In this document: positions 16,501-24,952 of the stretch, one piece after another
Numbering within the stretch: position 1 is the stretch's first letter
Layout: each line of letters starts with the position of its first letter
Assembly: GCA_903939765.1 (NCBI GenBank)
Contig: CAJAIK010000047.1
Location: 1 to 64,000, forward strand
Direction of reading: 5' to 3'
From: an uncultured Chlorobiaceae bacterium
Lineage (GTDB): Bacteria; Bacteroidota; Chlorobiia; Chlorobiales; Chlorobiaceae
DNA: 64,000 nt
Translations under genes and position numbers: made by a program
The notes under the pieces: generated by a model
Databases searched by the model: none
Seen by the model: only the letters and a program-made list of their open reading frames with translations
What the model was told of the DNA's origin: nothing

Positions 16501-18454
16501 GAAGGCGTGTTATTGGATTGATCAAGTCGTAAACGCTTTTCCAAAAACCCGCGTTGTGGTAACTTCCCGTTCTACCGGCTACCGAAAAGATGACGGGATA
16601 GAACTTCAATCCCTGCATGTTCGAGCTGATATCATGGACTTTTCTCCAGAGCAGCAGGCAGCGTTTTTGCATCGCTGGTTCAAAGCGGCGTTTCTTGCAG
16701 AGCTTCCTCCAGATAGAGCTGAAAAGGCGGAGTGGCAAAAACAGCAGAAAGAGAAGGCTGCCAAAATTGAAAAGGCCATTGTTACATTTCTTGCTGAAGA
16801 GAGCAATAAACGGTTACGTCTGCTGGCAGGAGTGCCTTTGCTGTTGCAGATTATGGCTATGCTCTGGAAAGAACGCAATTATTTGCCGAAATCTCGTGTG
16901 GAGTTATTTGATGTCGCTATAAAATATATACTTGATTATCGAGACCGACGACGGAAGATTTCTCTCTTGCTGAGTGCTGAAGATGCCCTGCGGGTGCTAA
17001 GTCCGGTTGCTCTCTGGATGCAGGAAGAGCTGCAAACAGATGAGGCAGATCGGGAGACCATGCAGGAGAAAATGCAGGAGTTGCTCAATACGCTCAACCA
17101 TTCACTCGATACGCGCAACAATTCACTGCCTGCCACAGATTTTTGCCGGAACCTTGTTGACCGGGCTGGTCTGCTGGTTGAGTATGGTGAAAAAGAGTAT
17201 GTTTTTCGCCATAAATCATTCCGCGAGTACCTTGCGAGTGTTGCATTAGTCAGAAAAGTTAGCAGAACTTCCGGTTATCTTGACCAGCTTGTTACTCGCT
17301 TTGGCGACGACTGGTGGGAAGAAACACTTCTTTTTTTTATTGGACAGGTTGATGGGGAGGTTTTTGACGCCTTTCTGCAACGGCTTTTCGATTCGCCAAT
17401 CAGTGACGAGTTGTCACAAAAGCAGCAGTATTTGCTGATTACCCTCGTTGAGGAAGCACCAGAGCGACGGATTGATGCGTTGCGGAAGAAACTGCTTGAC
17501 CCATCAACGACTCCCAACAGGCAGCGATATATCTTAGAATGCCTGAAAACCATAGGTACAACAGATGCCCACGACGCGGTGCAGAGGTCCATTGAAACGG
17601 GCATTGCCGATAACGCTGTTCTACATTTCGCCTGTGATATCAGCGGAACCAAAGAGCTGCCTTTTTCGGTAGTGCTGTCTGACAAGCTTGGTGCGCAATA
17701 CGTTTTAATTAAGGGAGGAACGTTCATGTACTCATTGACAAAAAAAACAGAAAATGTTCCGGACCTTTATTTTGCTAAATACAAGCTTACAAACGAGCTT
17801 TATCGATGCTTTATCAATTATCTGGATGCAAAAGAGCCATCTTATGAGCGTGTTGTCCCATTAGAAAAGTTCAAAGAAATGCTGTTGGCGAAGTCAAGAG
17901 GTATTAAGGGATTCAGTGACTATCTGAAAAATGAAACGTCGCTCGTCAAGAGTTTTTGTTCAGATTCGGACAATAATATACAGTTCAATAAAAAGGATCA
18001 ACCCGTTGTGGCGGTATGTTGGTATGCGGCGACAGCTTATTGTTATTGGCTCTCCCTTGTTGAGAGCGGCGGAGATGATACTAACCTGTATCGTTTGCCA
18101 ACAGAAAAAGAGTGGGAATATGCCGCTGGCGGACAAGAGGGCAGAATCTATCCATGGGGCAACCAGGCACCGTCATCAACACTGGCGAACTACAACGAAA
18201 ATGAGGGTGCAACAACACCTGTGGGGCGTTATCCTGATGGCGCTACACCGGAGGGCTTGTTTGATATGGCCGGTAATGCGAGAGAGTGGATGGAGTCCTG
18301 GTATGATAAAGATGTTCGTTCATTGCGTGGGGGTTCGTGGCTCAGTGAAGTTGATGCGTTATGTTGCTCTTCACGAGGAGGAAACTTTCCGGGGAGTAAA
18401 GCCTATGATTATGGGTTTCGGGTCGTTCGTTCAAGTGCGTCTGTGATCTTGTAA
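13559..18454 (+). CDS. 1631-residue vWA-like / TIR-like / NACHT / FGE-like multidomain protein
   Basis: Four modules can be read. (1) Residues 186-312 resemble a vWA domain as in SAV_2336-type proteins: VHLLVDESQV with a degenerate metal site (DESQV instead of DxSxS), later LLVSDLG and RVLVVSPYD. (2) Residues 604-715 look like a TIR- or DUF4062-like Rossmann module (LLIFIGHSDD, then HAHIAIFVFRDR). (3) Residues 877-1010 are a NACHT NTPase: Walker A GDLGSGKTT (882-890), Walker B LLLLDGLDE (965-973), sensor VVVTSRSTGYR; a helical region follows to about 1370. (4) Residues 1379-1627 are formylglycine-generating-enzyme-like: KGGTFM, YRLPTEKEWEYAA, YPWGN, GLFDMAGNAREWM, LRGGSW, GFRVVR; the catalytic cysteine pair of true FGEs is not conserved, so this is probably a recognition fold. 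No signal peptide or membrane segment is seen. Best guess: a cytoplasmic STAND-type sensor. Confidence 0.85.
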   Translation: MDTLLPISLADVAYAVRRLSPDQEAFELIAGVLGFKIESDDVIDKTKNPLHPFIDTGGRVKSITEIPNLPQKNEAPPKSSHKKPDVNLEGDSDGAIVVETLSPRRSWELPPYIEQFAPLDSAAFSLLATQPRPLLPRHQARSFVWEMLAQDLPSTEIDCDAIIDQLSRGLIPELRFLNRKSIRKRVHLLVDESQVMLPYSNDMLDLQRSIKNVAGQSLSGVFSFDELPDRGVAKSTGEQLSSYPFPGPETTILLVSDLGVTRPFGYQHVSANEWAGFLKRLVGSGCRVLVVSPYDEDRLGKLHYEGVSIVHWATKHHSNTTVSVQDFARLLSPAALLDMAFIREARIKLFPEASPGLEADLLFSWLIAVFNSRVVSFRQETVRALREELKSKPFELEKALDFLKKYRAGENEQSRFRLPERVIFEEQLVTDALTENKASVEQALERIIRSLVDDDMNPKLARWAIAVAEELPASVTDAPSYRDLKLAAQLRLGIISQDFHAPDRDNTSDGNRSWLLPKEVKLGIRRENGKLIISDSLKGAERSINVPGTVPRHLVVEKEKERVSVQIWPGQPDVSLPFGLPMEISSPLSGVRYDLHKTEFPPDELLIFIGHSDDASAEAQAIVELQSEIEMEFELLRKVSDGRSPFRRIRLWEWSIDERATTADQEAVVTPALDHAHIAIFVFRDRVGKVTWQKLEKARKGSPATQPYVFAFFPETPPLRETHPNDQAKEQAARDWATLMKRKEELTRAWTNPYSTAVTPCPTYQDSEGLKTVVREKVRSAIADILLDDISRPTAVELTNNADALRRYQEALKEELGTISLLGIPMLESVPVNLTDTFVPLHISDIWRSEKRYIRQTETQSSSPEKVMSVAFTNNRLLLVIGDLGSGKTTLLKYYALSCLDNKGYKKLGFKKPVVVLYLPLRELMRAERGDYESLPFNLSAWSDKHSLNVSESFFSDWLHTRQTLLLLDGLDEIREPEQRVKACYWIDQVVNAFPKTRVVVTSRSTGYRKDDGIELQSLHVRADIMDFSPEQQAAFLHRWFKAAFLAELPPDRAEKAEWQKQQKEKAAKIEKAIVTFLAEESNKRLRLLAGVPLLLQIMAMLWKERNYLPKSRVELFDVAIKYILDYRDRRRKISLLLSAEDALRVLSPVALWMQEELQTDEADRETMQEKMQELLNTLNHSLDTRNNSLPATDFCRNLVDRAGLLVEYGEKEYVFRHKSFREYLASVALVRKVSRTSGYLDQLVTRFGDDWWEETLLFFIGQVDGEVFDAFLQRLFDSPISDELSQKQQYLLITLVEEAPERRIDALRKKLLDPSTTPNRQRYILECLKTIGTTDAHDAVQRSIETGIADNAVLHFACDISGTKELPFSVVLSDKLGAQYVLIKGGTFMYSLTKKTENVPDLYFAKYKLTNELYRCFINYLDAKEPSYERVVPLEKFKEMLLAKSRGIKGFSDYLKNETSLVKSFCSDSDNNIQFNKKDQPVVAVCWYAATAYCYWLSLVESGGDDTNLYRLPTEKEWEYAAGGQEGRIYPWGNQAPSSTLANYNENEGATTPVGRYPDGATPEGLFDMAGNAREWMESWYDKDVRSLRGGSWLSEVDALCCSSRGGNFPGSKAYDYGFRVVRSSASVIL

Positions 18455-18500
18455 AAACACCCTTATTTGGTTTCATTAATACAATAATAATTCATTGGAG

Positions 18501-19565
18501 ATGATAAAGTCGGTAACGCTTGAAAATTTTATGGGCTATAGCAAATTTGAGAGCAAGGAATTTGCGGCAGTCAATGTGATAATTGGGAAAAATGATACGG
18601 GCAAGTCTGGTTTGTTGAAATTGCTGTATTGTGCTGCTAAAACAGTGGATATATATAGCATGAGGTCAAAAAATAGCGATGTTGAGCTCAAAAAGCTTTT
18701 GGCCGAAAAAATGCTTGATACTTTTCAACCGGGCAAGAAAGGGTTGGGTGAGTTGGTCAGTAAAATCACAAAAGAAAAACTTTCTGTTGATATTGAGTTT
18801 AAACACTTGAAGTTGTCTTACGAAGACAGGTTGCATTTTACTTTTGGAGATGCGACAACCAATACCATTGTGGATTGCCAGAAAAGTATAAAACCAATCA
18901 CGGAAAATTTTCGATGTTTGTTTATTCCTTCGAAAGAAGTTCTTACTTCCCTCAAAGCAATACGTGCAACACGTGACAATTTACATATACCTGGTTTTGA
19001 TGATACGTATCAGGATTTAATAAGAGCTTTGGTTATTCCTGGACAAAAAGGAAATGTCAAGGTTGAGCTTAAAGATGTAAATATAATGTTGGAAGATCTG
19101 TTTGAAGGTCAAATTGAACAGGGAAGCGATGACGATTTTATTTTCAAGAAAGGAAATACTGAATATCCTATACAACTCACTTCAGAAGGTGTGAAAAAAA
19201 TCGGGATACTGACGACATTAATTCGCAACAGGCAACTTAATGCTAACTCTTTATTATTTTTGGATGAACCTGAAACGACCTTGCATCCTGAAGCGGCAAG
19301 AGAACTGGTTGAAATGCTTATGCTGATGGCCAAATCAGGAATTCAGATATTTTTAGCTACCCATAATTATTTTGTTTTAAAACAACTGCACCTTTCTGCT
19401 ATGCGTGATGATGTTACAACGAATTGCTATTCTTTGAGTCGTGAAAAAGGGAGATCAATTGAGTATTCAGTGAGTGACTTGAAAAATGAGTTTCCTGATA
19501 ACCAGATATCAAATGAAGCCATAAGAATGTCTGATGAAGAAGTGCGACTTGATTTAGGCCTTTAA
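18501..19565 (+). CDS. AAA_15/AAA_21-type ATPase
   Basis: A 354-residue ABC/OLD-like ATPase. It opens MIKSVTLENFMGYSKF, with Walker A GKNDTGKS (29-36), a signature-like LTSEGVKKIGIL, Walker B SLLFLDEPETTLHP and a switch His in ATHN. This single-domain form occurs in many defence pairs where it gates a small effector. TTG at 18495 would add two residues; ATG 18501 is given as start, although the GGAG just before it is too close to be an ideal ribosome binding site. The next gene begins 4 bases after its stop, so the two are surely co-expressed. The spacing of 46 bases from the NACHT gene leaves it open whether all five genes form one operon. Confidence 0.85.
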   Translation: MIKSVTLENFMGYSKFESKEFAAVNVIIGKNDTGKSGLLKLLYCAAKTVDIYSMRSKNSDVELKKLLAEKMLDTFQPGKKGLGELVSKITKEKLSVDIEFKHLKLSYEDRLHFTFGDATTNTIVDCQKSIKPITENFRCLFIPSKEVLTSLKAIRATRDNLHIPGFDDTYQDLIRALVIPGQKGNVKVELKDVNIMLEDLFEGQIEQGSDDDFIFKKGNTEYPIQLTSEGVKKIGILTTLIRNRQLNANSLLFLDEPETTLHPEAARELVEMLMLMAKSGIQIFLATHNYFVLKQLHLSAMRDDVTTNCYSLSREKGRSIEYSVSDLKNEFPDNQISNEAIRMSDEEVRLDLGL

Positions 19566-19569
19566 ATTT

Positions 19570-20091
19570 GTGATTATGCCAGGATTTAAAGAAAGTAATA
19601 TTACGCTTGAGTTCCCTGATGAAAATTTTTTTCGCTTTTCATCGTGTGCAGGGTATAAGGTCCTCTCTGGAAATCATTTTAAAGAGATGGATGCTTGCTG
19701 GTATGATTCTGTGAGCAATTCATATTGGCTTATTGAGCTGAAAGATTTTTCATTGGCATCGCTGACGACACCCGATACTATTGAGAAAAAATCGTGGGAT
19801 ATGGTGAAGAAGGCTATTGACAGTCTTTGTATGTTTCTTTCAAGTAAGCATTTTTATCCATACGCAGCATCTCTTAATCCATGCTTTCCTTTTGTTCCGG
19901 ATTCGCGTACTCAATATTACTTTATAACTATAGTACATTGTGATAACTCGCAAAAACCTGATATTCAACTGTTAAATGAGAAATTCAGGCGTAAATTTAG
20001 TCCTTATGCTAAATTATTTGGAATTACTAATTATTCCGTAATGGAACATTCAACTGCAATAAGAGTTATTCCAAATAATATGGTACTGTAA
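19570..20091 (+). CDS. Small PD-(D/E)XK-like protein paired with the ATPase
   Basis: A 173-residue protein with no family I recognise. The segment from residue 38, KEMDACWYDSVSNSYWLIEL, then KDF, has Asp41, Glu56 and Lys58 on two adjoining strands: the D-(X)n-E-x-K spacing of restriction-like nucleases. Later RTQYYFITIVHC is a hydrophobic strand as in that fold. It starts with GTG at 19570 (ATG at 19576 is the alternative), 4 bases after the ATPase stop. If the motif is real, it would be the nuclease effector of a two-gene ATPase/nuclease system. The call rests on one motif and context only. Confidence 0.5.
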   Translation: MIMPGFKESNITLEFPDENFFRFSSCAGYKVLSGNHFKEMDACWYDSVSNSYWLIELKDFSLASLTTPDTIEKKSWDMVKKAIDSLCMFLSSKHFYPYAASLNPCFPFVPDSRTQYYFITIVHCDNSQKPDIQLLNEKFRRKFSPYAKLFGITNYSVMEHSTAIRVIPNNMVL

Positions 20092-20259
20092 TAAGCGATC
20101 AATAATAAGTCATTCCGTCATGTCAACTTGTTTCCGTATGGGTGTTGAGTGTCCTGCCTTGTTTTATTACGGAATCAATTTCTGGTGAGCGCTTATTGGG
20201 GACGCATACGACACCTATGGAGCTTGAAATTGTCAGTTATCCCCCCAAGAGGTTTATGA

Positions 20260-22488
20260 ATGAGTGAGAGCCTGTCTGGCGCTCCCGGTGAAGAGCGTAT
20301 TACCGGTATTGTTGAAAAGGTGAGCTTTTTCAGCGAATCGTCGGGGTTCAGTGTTCTGCGTCTTGGCAGAAAAGGGGAGCGTGATGCGGTGACGGTGGTG
20401 GGCCATGTTGCTGCGGTGAATACGGGGCAGCATATTGAGGCTGTGGGCTGCTGGCATAACGATAAAATATGGGGTGTCCAGTTCAAGGCGACGCATCTCG
20501 GTGTTATTCCACCCGATACGCTTGAAGGAATAACCAGTTATCTATCCTCCGGTATGGTAAAGGGAGTTGGTCCCCATCTGGCGAAGCTGCTGGTGCGGGC
20601 TTATGGGCTGGAGCTTTTCACGGTTATTGAGGATCATCCTCAGCAACTGCTTGGGCTTCCCGGCATTGGCAAGAAAAAGTTGCAGCAGATTGTTGCTGCA
20701 TGGGCGGAGCAGAAGGCGATTAAAAAAATCATGCTTTTTCTTCATTCGCATGGGGTCAGCACATCGCGAATTGTCCGGATTTTCCGCGCTTATGGTGATG
20801 ATGCTGTGGCGGTGGTGAGCGCCAATCCCTATCGGCTTATCCTCGATATACCCGGAATCGGTTTCAAGAGTGCTGACCAGATTGCCCGGAATATCGGCAT
20901 ACCGATAGATTCTCCGTTGCGGGCCCGGGCGGGAATTGGCCATGCGCTTCTGGAGCTTTCGCTGGAAGGACATTGCCGGGTTCCTGAACCGATGCTGCTT
21001 GCCGCCTGCAGGAAGTTGCTTTCTCTTCCTGAACCGGTTCTTGAGGAGGCCATCCGCCAGGAACTTTCGATTGGCACTATCGTGGCTGTTGAGGAGGAAG
21101 GTGAAAAGAGCTATTACCTTCTTTCGCTGTTTCGTGCCGAGACGGGAGTTGCCAAAAGTATCCGCCGGATTATGGATGGAGCACTTCCCTGGGGAACTCT
21201 TGATGCGGCAACGGTTATTCCTGAAGCGGAGAAGCTTTCCTCTATTGAGCTGTCGGAATCGCAGCGGAGTGCCGTGTCGCTTGCGCTGTCGAGCAAGTTT
21301 ATGGTTATAACCGGCGGGCCGGGGGTAGGCAAGACAACGATCATCAACACCATTCTCAAAATTCTCGCGACGGCCAAGCTCAATGTTCTGCTTTGTGCTC
21401 CAACGGGCAGGGCGGCCAAACGCATGGCTGAGGCAACTGGCTTGGAGGCAAAAACCATCCACCGTCTGCTTGAGTTTGATCCCTTTGTTCGCGACTTCAG
21501 ACGGGGCAACTCTTATCCGCTGGAAGCTGATCTGGTGATTGTTGATGAGGCCTCTATGATTGATGTGGTGCTGATGAACCGTTTGCTGGCGGCGGTATCC
21601 AGCCGTTCAGCTCTGATTTTTGCGGGTGATGTTGACCAGCTTCCTCCGGTTGGGCCGGGATTTGTGCTGGCTGATATGATCAATTCGGGCGTACTTCCGG
21701 TGGTGCGTCTGACGGAGATTTATCGGCAGGCGCAATCATCCATGATTATTGTCAATGCTCACCGCATCAACTGCGGGGAGTTGCCCTTTCCTTCCCCTCA
21801 GGCTGGAGCTGCCGATGAGGGCGCGGCGGAGTTGTCCGACTTTTATGTTGTTCCGTCAGGGAGTACAGCAGATATTTTGCGACGGATGCTGCTTGTGGTG
21901 GCTGACCGTATTCCTGTCCGATTCGGTATGGAGCCGTTTCGTGATATTCAGGTACTGACGCCGATGAACAAGGGAGCTCTTGGTACCAAAGCGCTGAACA
22001 GGCTTCTTCAGGAGAGGTTGAACCCTCATGCGGCAAGGAAGATTGTGCGTTTTGAGACGATTTATGCGGAGGGCGATAAGGTGATCCAGATGGTCAATAA
22101 TTACGACAAGGAGGTTTTTAACGGTGATATCGGGCGTATTACACTGGTTGATGAGGAGGAGAGTACACTTCGGGTGGAGTATGATGGCCGGGAGGTGCTC
22201 TATGAGTTTGGCGAGCTTGATGAAATCGCCCTCGCATACGCCATCACCATCCATAAGAGTCAAGGTTCGGAGTACCCGGCGGTGGTGATACCGCTCTCTA
22301 TGCACCACTTTTCGCTTCTTGAACGAAACCTTATCTATACGGCTGTGACAAGGGCAAAAAAACTGGTGATGATTATCGGTGACCCACAGGCACTTGCCAT
22401 GGCCATCGGCAACAAACGTTCTTCGCAGAGGTTGACCGGTCTTGGCGCTCTGCTTGCAGAGGGAAAGGACGATCACCTGCGTCAGTAA
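20260..22488 (+). CDS. recD2: RecD2-type DNA helicase
   Basis: A 742-residue superfamily 1B helicase of the RecD2 type, a 5'-3' helicase working in repair outside RecBCD. The N-terminal OB-like and helix-hairpin-helix region (LPGIGKKKLQQI near residue 140, IPGIGFKSADQIA near 200) precedes motif I GGPGVGKTT, motif Ia LLCAPTGRAAKRM, motif II VIVDEASMID, motif III FAGDVDQLPPVGPG, and the C-terminal motif YAITIHKSQGSEYPAV with LIYTAVTRAK. AGAGG precedes the ATG at 20260 by about 6 bases. No recB or recC is near. Confidence 0.93.
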   Translation: MSESLSGAPGEERITGIVEKVSFFSESSGFSVLRLGRKGERDAVTVVGHVAAVNTGQHIEAVGCWHNDKIWGVQFKATHLGVIPPDTLEGITSYLSSGMVKGVGPHLAKLLVRAYGLELFTVIEDHPQQLLGLPGIGKKKLQQIVAAWAEQKAIKKIMLFLHSHGVSTSRIVRIFRAYGDDAVAVVSANPYRLILDIPGIGFKSADQIARNIGIPIDSPLRARAGIGHALLELSLEGHCRVPEPMLLAACRKLLSLPEPVLEEAIRQELSIGTIVAVEEEGEKSYYLLSLFRAETGVAKSIRRIMDGALPWGTLDAATVIPEAEKLSSIELSESQRSAVSLALSSKFMVITGGPGVGKTTIINTILKILATAKLNVLLCAPTGRAAKRMAEATGLEAKTIHRLLEFDPFVRDFRRGNSYPLEADLVIVDEASMIDVVLMNRLLAAVSSRSALIFAGDVDQLPPVGPGFVLADMINSGVLPVVRLTEIYRQAQSSMIIVNAHRINCGELPFPSPQAGAADEGAAELSDFYVVPSGSTADILRRMLLVVADRIPVRFGMEPFRDIQVLTPMNKGALGTKALNRLLQERLNPHAARKIVRFETIYAEGDKVIQMVNNYDKEVFNGDIGRITLVDEEESTLRVEYDGREVLYEFGELDEIALAYAITIHKSQGSEYPAVVIPLSMHHFSLLERNLIYTAVTRAKKLVMIIGDPQALAMAIGNKRSSQRLTGLGALLAEGKDDHLRQ

Positions 22489-22575
22489 TCATCCGGCTTT
22501 TTTGTTATATTGCGTGTCTTTCGTTTCTGCTGAGTGCAAGCTGGCTGGTATTTCCGAAATCATTAGCGCTGTTTT

Positions 22576-23934
22576 ATGAAGATCGTGAAGACATTCAATC
22601 TGGTACGTCTCTGTATGTTCCAGATGGGTTTCGGCCTCATGCTCGGCTTCATTCAGGATATCCTGAACCGGGTCATGATCAAGGAGCTCCTGCTGCCGGC
22701 AACTATCGCACTGGGGCTTATCAGCCTTAAGGAGCTTCTGGCCATTTTCGGTGTCAAGGTATGGATCGGCAACCTTTCTGACCGGTTCAGCATTTTCGGT
22801 TACCACAGGACACCCTACATCCTTCTCGGGTTGTTGAGCTGCGTTGTTGCCTTCGTGCTTTCACCCACCGCGGCCTATGAAGTGAAGATAGGCGGTACAG
22901 CATTTTCAGAGATGCTTCCTGCTCTCCTGACCGATGTCGGTCTGTGGAAGCTCGCCTTTATTTTTCTCCTGTTCGGTTTCGGTCTGCAGGTGGCGACCAC
23001 GGCCTATTACGCGCTGATTGCTGATGTTGTGCCTGAAGAGCATATCGGCAAGATAACCGGAGCAAGCTGGACCCTCATGGTTCTGACTGCTATCATTTCG
23101 AACTGGAACATCGGCAATTATCTGAAGGTTTTTACTCCTGAGCGGCTGACGCAGGTGGCTGAAATCGGCGGTCTCATCACCCTCTGTTTCGGGCTTGTAG
23201 CCATTCTTGGTGTAGAAAACCGCAATGCGGAAACAGGTCAGGGAAAGGGCAAGCACAGCATCACCTTTTTCCAGTCGGTGCGTCTGCTCTCCTCGTCTCC
23301 GAGGACGCTACAGTTCGCCTTCTACATTTTCATCTCCATCTTTGCCCTCTTCGCCAACGAAGTTGTCATGGATCCTTTTGGTGCGGAAGTTTTCGGAATG
23401 CCGGTTTCAGAAACGACCAAGCTGTTCAAGCCGATGATGGGCGGCACGCAGCTCATTTTCATGCTTCTTACCGGCTTTCTGCTTTCACGGATCGGGTTCA
23501 AGCGGGGTGCCTATTTCGGTAATACGTTCAGTGCTATTGGATTCAGCATCATCATTGCCGCAGGTTTCATGCACGACCAGTCACTGCTTCGCATCGGTCT
23601 TGTCGTGACCGGTATGGGCCTTGGTGCGGCAAGCGTTTCCAACATATCTATGATGATGAACATGACAGCGGGTCGCAGCGGCATCTATATCGGCCTCTGG
23701 GGCACCGCCCAGAGCCTTGCCATATTTATCGGCCATTCCGGCGCGGGCGTTATCCGCGATGTGGTCTATACCCTTTCCGGCAACCACATGTTGGCCTATG
23801 CCGTCATATTTGTTATTGAGATCCTTGCCTTTACGGCATCGAGCCTCTTGCTGCCCCATATTTCAAAAGAGGCGTTTGAGGCCGAGAGCCAGGCTAAAAT
23901 GTCGGAATTCACCGTTACAGCGAAGGCCGGCTGA
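22576..23934 (+). CDS. PucC/Bch2-type MFS carrier (bacteriochlorophyll delivery family)
   Basis: A 452-residue MFS protein with about 12 membrane segments. The start FNLVRLCMFQMGFGLMLGFI and the loop GNLSDRFSIFGYHRTPYILL are hallmarks of the BCD (PucC/LhaA/Bch2) family, whose members help load bacteriochlorophyll into light-harvesting complexes; GFGLQVATTAYYALIADVVP is another family motif. In green sulfur bacteria the likely clients are the chlorosome or FMO antenna, but this is inference. It lies 22 bases before a radical SAM gene in the same direction. Confidence 0.85.
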   Translation: MKIVKTFNLVRLCMFQMGFGLMLGFIQDILNRVMIKELLLPATIALGLISLKELLAIFGVKVWIGNLSDRFSIFGYHRTPYILLGLLSCVVAFVLSPTAAYEVKIGGTAFSEMLPALLTDVGLWKLAFIFLLFGFGLQVATTAYYALIADVVPEEHIGKITGASWTLMVLTAIISNWNIGNYLKVFTPERLTQVAEIGGLITLCFGLVAILGVENRNAETGQGKGKHSITFFQSVRLLSSSPRTLQFAFYIFISIFALFANEVVMDPFGAEVFGMPVSETTKLFKPMMGGTQLIFMLLTGFLLSRIGFKRGAYFGNTFSAIGFSIIIAAGFMHDQSLLRIGLVVTGMGLGAASVSNISMMMNMTAGRSGIYIGLWGTAQSLAIFIGHSGAGVIRDVVYTLSGNHMLAYAVIFVIEILAFTASSLLLPHISKEAFEAESQAKMSEFTVTAKAG

Positions 23935-23956
23935 CTGTAAAATGGAATCACCAACT

Positions 23957-24952
23957 ATGAAGTACGTTTTTGGACCGGTCTCCTCAAAACGGCTCGGGCA
24001 GTCACTTGGCGTTGACCTTCTTCCCCCGAAAAGCTGTACCTGGAACTGTGTTTACTGCCAGTTGGGAAAGACCCGGAAATTTGTCACCGAGCGGCAGGAA
24101 TTTTTCCCCCGTGAGGAGATTCTCCAGGAGATTTTTGAGGCGCTTGAGATTCACAAGGGGCTCGACTGGATCACCTTTGTCGGATCTGGCGAAACCATGC
24201 TCTATCGAGGGATCGGCTGGCTTATCGGGGAGGTGAAAAAGCTGACCACCATTCCTGTTGCGGTCATTACCAACGGATCACTTTTGTATCTGCCCGATGT
24301 CCGTGAAGAGCTGCTTCAGGCTGACGCAGTGCTTCCATCGCTCAATGCCGGTTCTGAGGCTCTGCACATGCAGATTGACCGGCCGGTCGCAGGTTTGACT
24401 TTCCGCCAGCATATCGAGGGTCTTGCGGCATTCCGCAGGGAGTATGCCGGTAGGCTCTGGATTGAGGTTATGCTGCTTGGGGGTATCAACGACTCTGATG
24501 AAGCGCTTCACGATCTTGCGGCTGTTCTTAAAGAGATTAATCCTGACATGGTGCATATCGTGCTGCCCACAAGGCCGGCTCCCGAGCAGGAGATTCGCCT
24601 TCCTTCCGACGAACGCATCGAGCGTGCAATTGCCATTCTTTCAGAGGTCACCACGGTGGTGCATCCACTCAAGGGGAGCATGGATCTGAAGAGTGCCCCC
24701 GACCTGCTTCGTGCGGTCACCGATATTGTTTCCCGCCACCCGGTGCAGCAGCGTGAGTTGCAGAAAGCCATTGTGGACCGATTTCCCGGTGAGGACAATA
24801 AAGCTGATGAGGTCATGCAAAAGATGCTTGCTATGGGGCGTTTCAAACTGGTTGAGCATGGAGGGGAACCATACTGGGTGATGGTGCCGGGTGATTCGGT
24901 TACGCCGGCACAAAGTGGTCGGAGCAGTGAACCTCCGCTGCTGGAAAGGTGA
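23957..24952 (+). CDS. Radical SAM protein (MoaA/NifB-like)
   Basis: A 331-residue radical SAM enzyme. The start MKYVFGPVSSKRLGQSLGVD and the cluster motif CTWNCVYC (Cys-x3-Cys-x2-Cys) with following QLGKTRKF are typical of the family related to wyosine/NifB-like proteins. The SAM-contact strand TFVGSGETMLY is present. The C-terminal 80 residues look like a winged helix (QQRELQKAIVDRF, then VMQKMLAMGRFKLVEHGG). ATG 23957 was chosen over 23942 because it gives the conserved start with GGA upstream. Its 3' end overlaps the histidine kinase gene tail to tail by 53 bases. Substrate unknown. Confidence 0.82.
   Translation: MKYVFGPVSSKRLGQSLGVDLLPPKSCTWNCVYCQLGKTRKFVTERQEFFPREEILQEIFEALEIHKGLDWITFVGSGETMLYRGIGWLIGEVKKLTTIPVAVITNGSLLYLPDVREELLQADAVLPSLNAGSEALHMQIDRPVAGLTFRQHIEGLAAFRREYAGRLWIEVMLLGGINDSDEALHDLAAVLKEINPDMVHIVLPTRPAPEQEIRLPSDERIERAIAILSEVTTVVHPLKGSMDLKSAPDLLRAVTDIVSRHPVQQRELQKAIVDRFPGEDNKADEVMQKMLAMGRFKLVEHGGEPYWVMVPGDSVTPAQSGRSSEPPLLER

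Noticed and set aside
16247-17727. Minus-strand frames of 66-163 residues inside the giant NACHT gene
   Set aside because: They are shadows of a strongly coding frame with recognisable motifs on the plus strand.
17690-18439. Diversity-generating retroelement target in the FGE-like end
   Set aside because: The fold fits, but no reverse transcriptase, template repeat or second variable copy is visible in the window.
23717-23956. N-terminal extension of the radical SAM protein
   Set aside because: It overlaps the carrier gene in another frame; the family N-terminus starts at 23957.
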